Origin: Deltaproteobacteria bacterium
Lineage (GTDB): Bacteria; Desulfobacterota_B; Binatia; Bin18
Assembly: GCA_012271025.1 (NCBI GenBank)
Contig: JAAXHF010000718.1
Span: 1-16,268 of the forward strand
Reading direction: 5' to 3'
Length of the DNA stretch: 16,268 bases
The notes beneath the pieces are model-generated. The model ran no database searches and had not been told where the DNA came from. It saw nothing but the letters and a program-made list of their open reading frames with translations. The position numbers and the translations under genes are program-made. This document shows positions 14,399 through 16,268 of this stretch, piece by piece (positions within the stretch are counted from its first letter, which is position 1; every line of letters begins with the position of its first letter).

Positions 14399-15220
14399 AT
14401 GGCTATAGCAACATCTGGTCGCGTGGAGTTATGGTATGACATCCAAGGTGAGGGTGAGCCCTTAGTCTTAACAGGAGGATTTGGGATCTTGCACGAACAG
14501 TTTCATCTGGTCACACCGATTCTGGCGAAACATTTCAAGGTCATCAACTGGAACTGGCGTGGGGCGGGCCGTTCCGACCGCGCCCAAACGCAAGACTACT
14601 CCATCGAATCGTGGACAGAGGACCTGCACGCAGTGCTGGACGCGGCGGGCGTTAAGCGCGCGCATTTGTGGTCTACATCCACCGGCTCGCTGATAGGCAT
14701 ACACTTTACGGCGCGATATCCTGAGAGAGTCCGAGCGCTGATCACCTATCCCTACTTCAAGACTGATCTGGAGCTTCGCAGGGTTTACCAGTGCTACCAA
14801 CATATCTTTGACGTTTTTGGCTGGGACGGGATTACTCGTATTCTTTCATGGATTGGGCTACCTGAGGAGCGACTCAATTCTGAAGAGGGAACGGCGTTTG
14901 CCAAATGGGAACGTGAGTGTCTGGAGCGAAGTCTTAGCCCCGGCTCCTTCAACAAAATGTGCCAGGCGTACGAATATGTTGACTTGACGTCCGACTTGCC
15001 ACGGCTTCGGTCTGTTCCTGTGTTACTTTTGGCGGGTAGAGACGGGCCCCTCGGACTGGGGATTCCGATGATCCAGCGGCTAGCGAGCCAGTTTCTTGAA
15101 ACAGTGTCCAGCGCAAAAACGCACGTCATTGAGGGAAGCGGGGGGACCTACTGTATGCTGGAAAAGCCGGAGGAAACCGCTCAGGCAGTTATCAACTATC
15201 TCAACGGTCTGGCGAAATAG
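14399..15220 (+). CDS. Alpha/beta hydrolase lacking the catalytic histidine
   Basis: A 273-residue alpha/beta hydrolase fold protein. It has the oxyanion region GGFGILHEQF, the WNWRGAGRSD turn, a nucleophile elbow STSTG (92-96, Ser94) in place of the usual GxSxG, and an acid in LAGRDGPLG (Asp215). Where the catalytic His normally stands (xGxGHxxxLExPEE) it has EGSGGTYCMLEKPEE, so His is replaced by Gly249. If the reading is correct the protein would not be a normal serine hydrolase; a non-enzymatic ligand-binding role, or another His, is possible. AAGGAGG stands 12 bases before the ATG. The gene is less GC-rich than the genes at 2.9-13.5 kb. Confidence 0.85.
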   Translation: MAIATSGRVELWYDIQGEGEPLVLTGGFGILHEQFHLVTPILAKHFKVINWNWRGAGRSDRAQTQDYSIESWTEDLHAVLDAAGVKRAHLWSTSTGSLIGIHFTARYPERVRALITYPYFKTDLELRRVYQCYQHIFDVFGWDGITRILSWIGLPEERLNSEEGTAFAKWERECLERSLSPGSFNKMCQAYEYVDLTSDLPRLRSVPVLLLAGRDGPLGLGIPMIQRLASQFLETVSSAKTHVIEGSGGTYCMLEKPEETAQAVINYLNGLAK

Positions 15221-15489
15221 AAAGATCAGGCGATGGAAAACTGCTCACGGCTGTCTGGGCCATGGGCAAAAAAGAGAGCGACCCTACCATTTGCTTCTTT
15301 TCGCGACGTTCGTATGTACAGTAGACGATATGCAGCTCAATTATACGACTACGTATGATGTTCCTGGGGATAACGCTGGCCATTCAGAACGGCAGAATGA
15401 GTAGCGCTTCAACGGGGGTGTATCCACCAATATATCAGCGATATATGACATCGATTTTCTGCTCAAAAGTATTCAAGGAGGCATGGCGT
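15221..15489. promoter_or_regulatory. Intergenic region with an inverted repeat upstream of the exported MBL-fold gene
   Basis: This 269-base gap is A+T-rich and holds no gene that I can support. At 15430-15446 ATATATC and GATATAT form a perfect 7-base inverted repeat with a 3-base centre, about 45 bases before the next start codon; it looks like an operator. No clear terminator follows the hydrolase at 15220. Confidence 0.35.
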
Positions 15490-16268
15490 ATGAGAACACA
15501 GACAAGCCGTCTGATCCCCCCCGTTATGTGGTCCCTGGTGCTGCTGTCAGTTTTGTTTGCCCCCCAGACGGCCGGCGCCCACAGCGTCGCCCACGAGCAA
15601 GACTCGAACAACGACAGGGTCATGGCCGCTCAGAAGTACGGCGGGGTCCGTAAGAGCACCGGAGAGGTGACCGTCACCTATTACGGTCACATGGCGTTCA
15701 AGATCACTTCACCGCGCGGTATCGAGTTGCTCATTGACCCGTGGCGCAACGATCCAACGCATATGTACGGTATGTGGTATCAGATGCATCTGCCCAAGCA
15801 GCAGACCGATATCGCCCTCGTCACCCACGCCCACTTCGATCATGACGCAACCGAACGGGTTGACGCGGCCATGATTCTGGACCGTATGGCCGGCACGTTT
15901 GAGTTGGGCGACGTCAAGATTCTCGGGATTGCCGAAAAACACATGTGCGAAGCCCAGGGGAAATATCCCTTTCGGAGCGCGGTCATTGCCGCCACCGGCA
16001 AGGACCCCTGCCCGCCCGACGAAAGCACCCAATGGAACAATAATATGTACGTGATCGAAACCGGCGGGCTGCGGTTTCTGCACTGGGGCGACAACCGACA
16101 GAACCCGCCCGAACATATCTGGGAGATGATAGACGACATCGACGTGGCGTTTTTGTCGGTCAGCGACGACGGACATATTCTGACGCCCAAGTGGGCCGAC
16201 GTGGTTATGAAAAAGCTCGGGGCCAAAATCGTTATTCCGTCTCATTACTACATCCACGGGATCGGGGT
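15490..16268 (+). CDS. Exported UlaG-like metallo-beta-lactamase-fold protein, cut by the right edge
   Basis: The frame is open from ATG 15490 to the window end (259 codons, no stop). The N terminus is a typical Sec signal peptide: MRTQTSR, a hydrophobic core (VMWSLVLLSVLFA), and an AGA cleavage site near residue 30. The mature part has an MBL-fold metal site of the UlaG/Lactamase_B_2-3 type: HAHFDH (113-118), Asp201 in LHWGDN, and His252 in PSHYYIHG. Such proteins hydrolyse lactones or phosphodiesters; being exported, this one would act in the periplasm. AAGGAGG (15475-15481) is 8 bases before 15490, which decides this start over the ATG at 15483, only 1 base away. Substrate unknown. Confidence 0.88.
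   Translation, partial: MRTQTSRLIPPVMWSLVLLSVLFAPQTAGAHSVAHEQDSNNDRVMAAQKYGGVRKSTGEVTVTYYGHMAFKITSPRGIELLIDPWRNDPTHMYGMWYQMHLPKQQTDIALVTHAHFDHDATERVDAAMILDRMAGTFELGDVKILGIAEKHMCEAQGKYPFRSAVIAATGKDPCPPDESTQWNNNMYVIETGGLRFLHWGDNRQNPPEHIWEMIDDIDVAFLSVSDDGHILTPKWADVVMKKLGAKIVIPSHYYIHGIG

Noticed and set aside
15483..15489. Start of the exported MBL-fold gene at ATG 15483
   Set aside because: It is out of frame with the MBL-fold protein and only 1 base from the ribosome site; the ATG at 15490 fits.
1..16268. CRISPR arrays, tRNA or rRNA genes, transposases, integrases, origins
   Set aside because: I saw no regularly spaced repeats, no cloverleaf with the conserved GGTTCRANNCC arm, and no transposase, integrase or replication-initiator motifs in any frame. 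A tRNAscan or CRISPR finder run would settle it.

Overview
The window is a piece of a GC-rich bacterial chromosome (my estimate by eye is about 60-65% G+C over most of it). It has strong AGGAGG-type ribosome binding sites and no tRNA, rRNA, CRISPR array or insertion sequence that I can find. The mix of two luciferase-like flavin/F420 oxidoreductases, two classical SDRs, epoxide-hydrolase-like and dienelactone-hydrolase-like enzymes, and B12-dependent ethanolamine ammonia-lyase suggests an uncultured soil or marine lineage of the Tectomicrobia / Binatota / 'deltaproteobacterial' kind. That placement is inference with low confidence; no marker gene is present.

Left region (1-2.9 kb, minus strand) is an accessory or defence patch. 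It holds a nuclease-methyltransferase gene of type I restriction-modification character that runs off the left edge and is interrupted by one in-frame TAA; a decayed 3' fragment of an nrtS gene; a complete toxin-antitoxin pair (DUF4258-like toxin, then YgiT/MqsA-like zinc-finger/HTH antitoxin); and an intact nrtS-like nitrate/nitrite transporter gene. The intact nrtS and the fragment share a direct repeat of about 138 bp (about 93% identical) that brackets the toxin-antitoxin pair. nrtS overlaps the stop codon of a dienelactone hydrolase family gene.

Middle region (2.9-7.2 kb) holds oxidoreductases and hydrolases: dienelactone hydrolase (-) divergent from an SDR (+), which converges on a second SDR (-) that follows an F420-type LLM oxidoreductase (-), itself divergent from a metallo-beta-lactamase-fold hydrolase (+) that looks leaderless.

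The 7.2-11.3 kb region (+) is the most distinctive: six closely packed genes in one direction, encoding a 34-residue single-span membrane peptide, a dihydroorotate-dehydrogenase-like flavoprotein with an altered catalytic motif, EutB and EutC, a 45-residue zinc-ribbon protein and TenA, closed by a strong GC hairpin. EutBC is complete by sequence, but the usual reactivase, aldehyde dehydrogenase and microcompartment genes are absent. The cluster therefore looks like a stand-alone amine-releasing unit of unknown substrate.

Right region (11.3-16.3 kb): a second LLM oxidoreductase (-) divergent from an epoxide-hydrolase-like gene (+), then a less GC-rich pair encoding a tandem glutaredoxin/GST-N protein and an alpha/beta hydrolase lacking its catalytic histidine, and finally an exported UlaG-like metallo-beta-lactamase-fold protein cut by the right edge.
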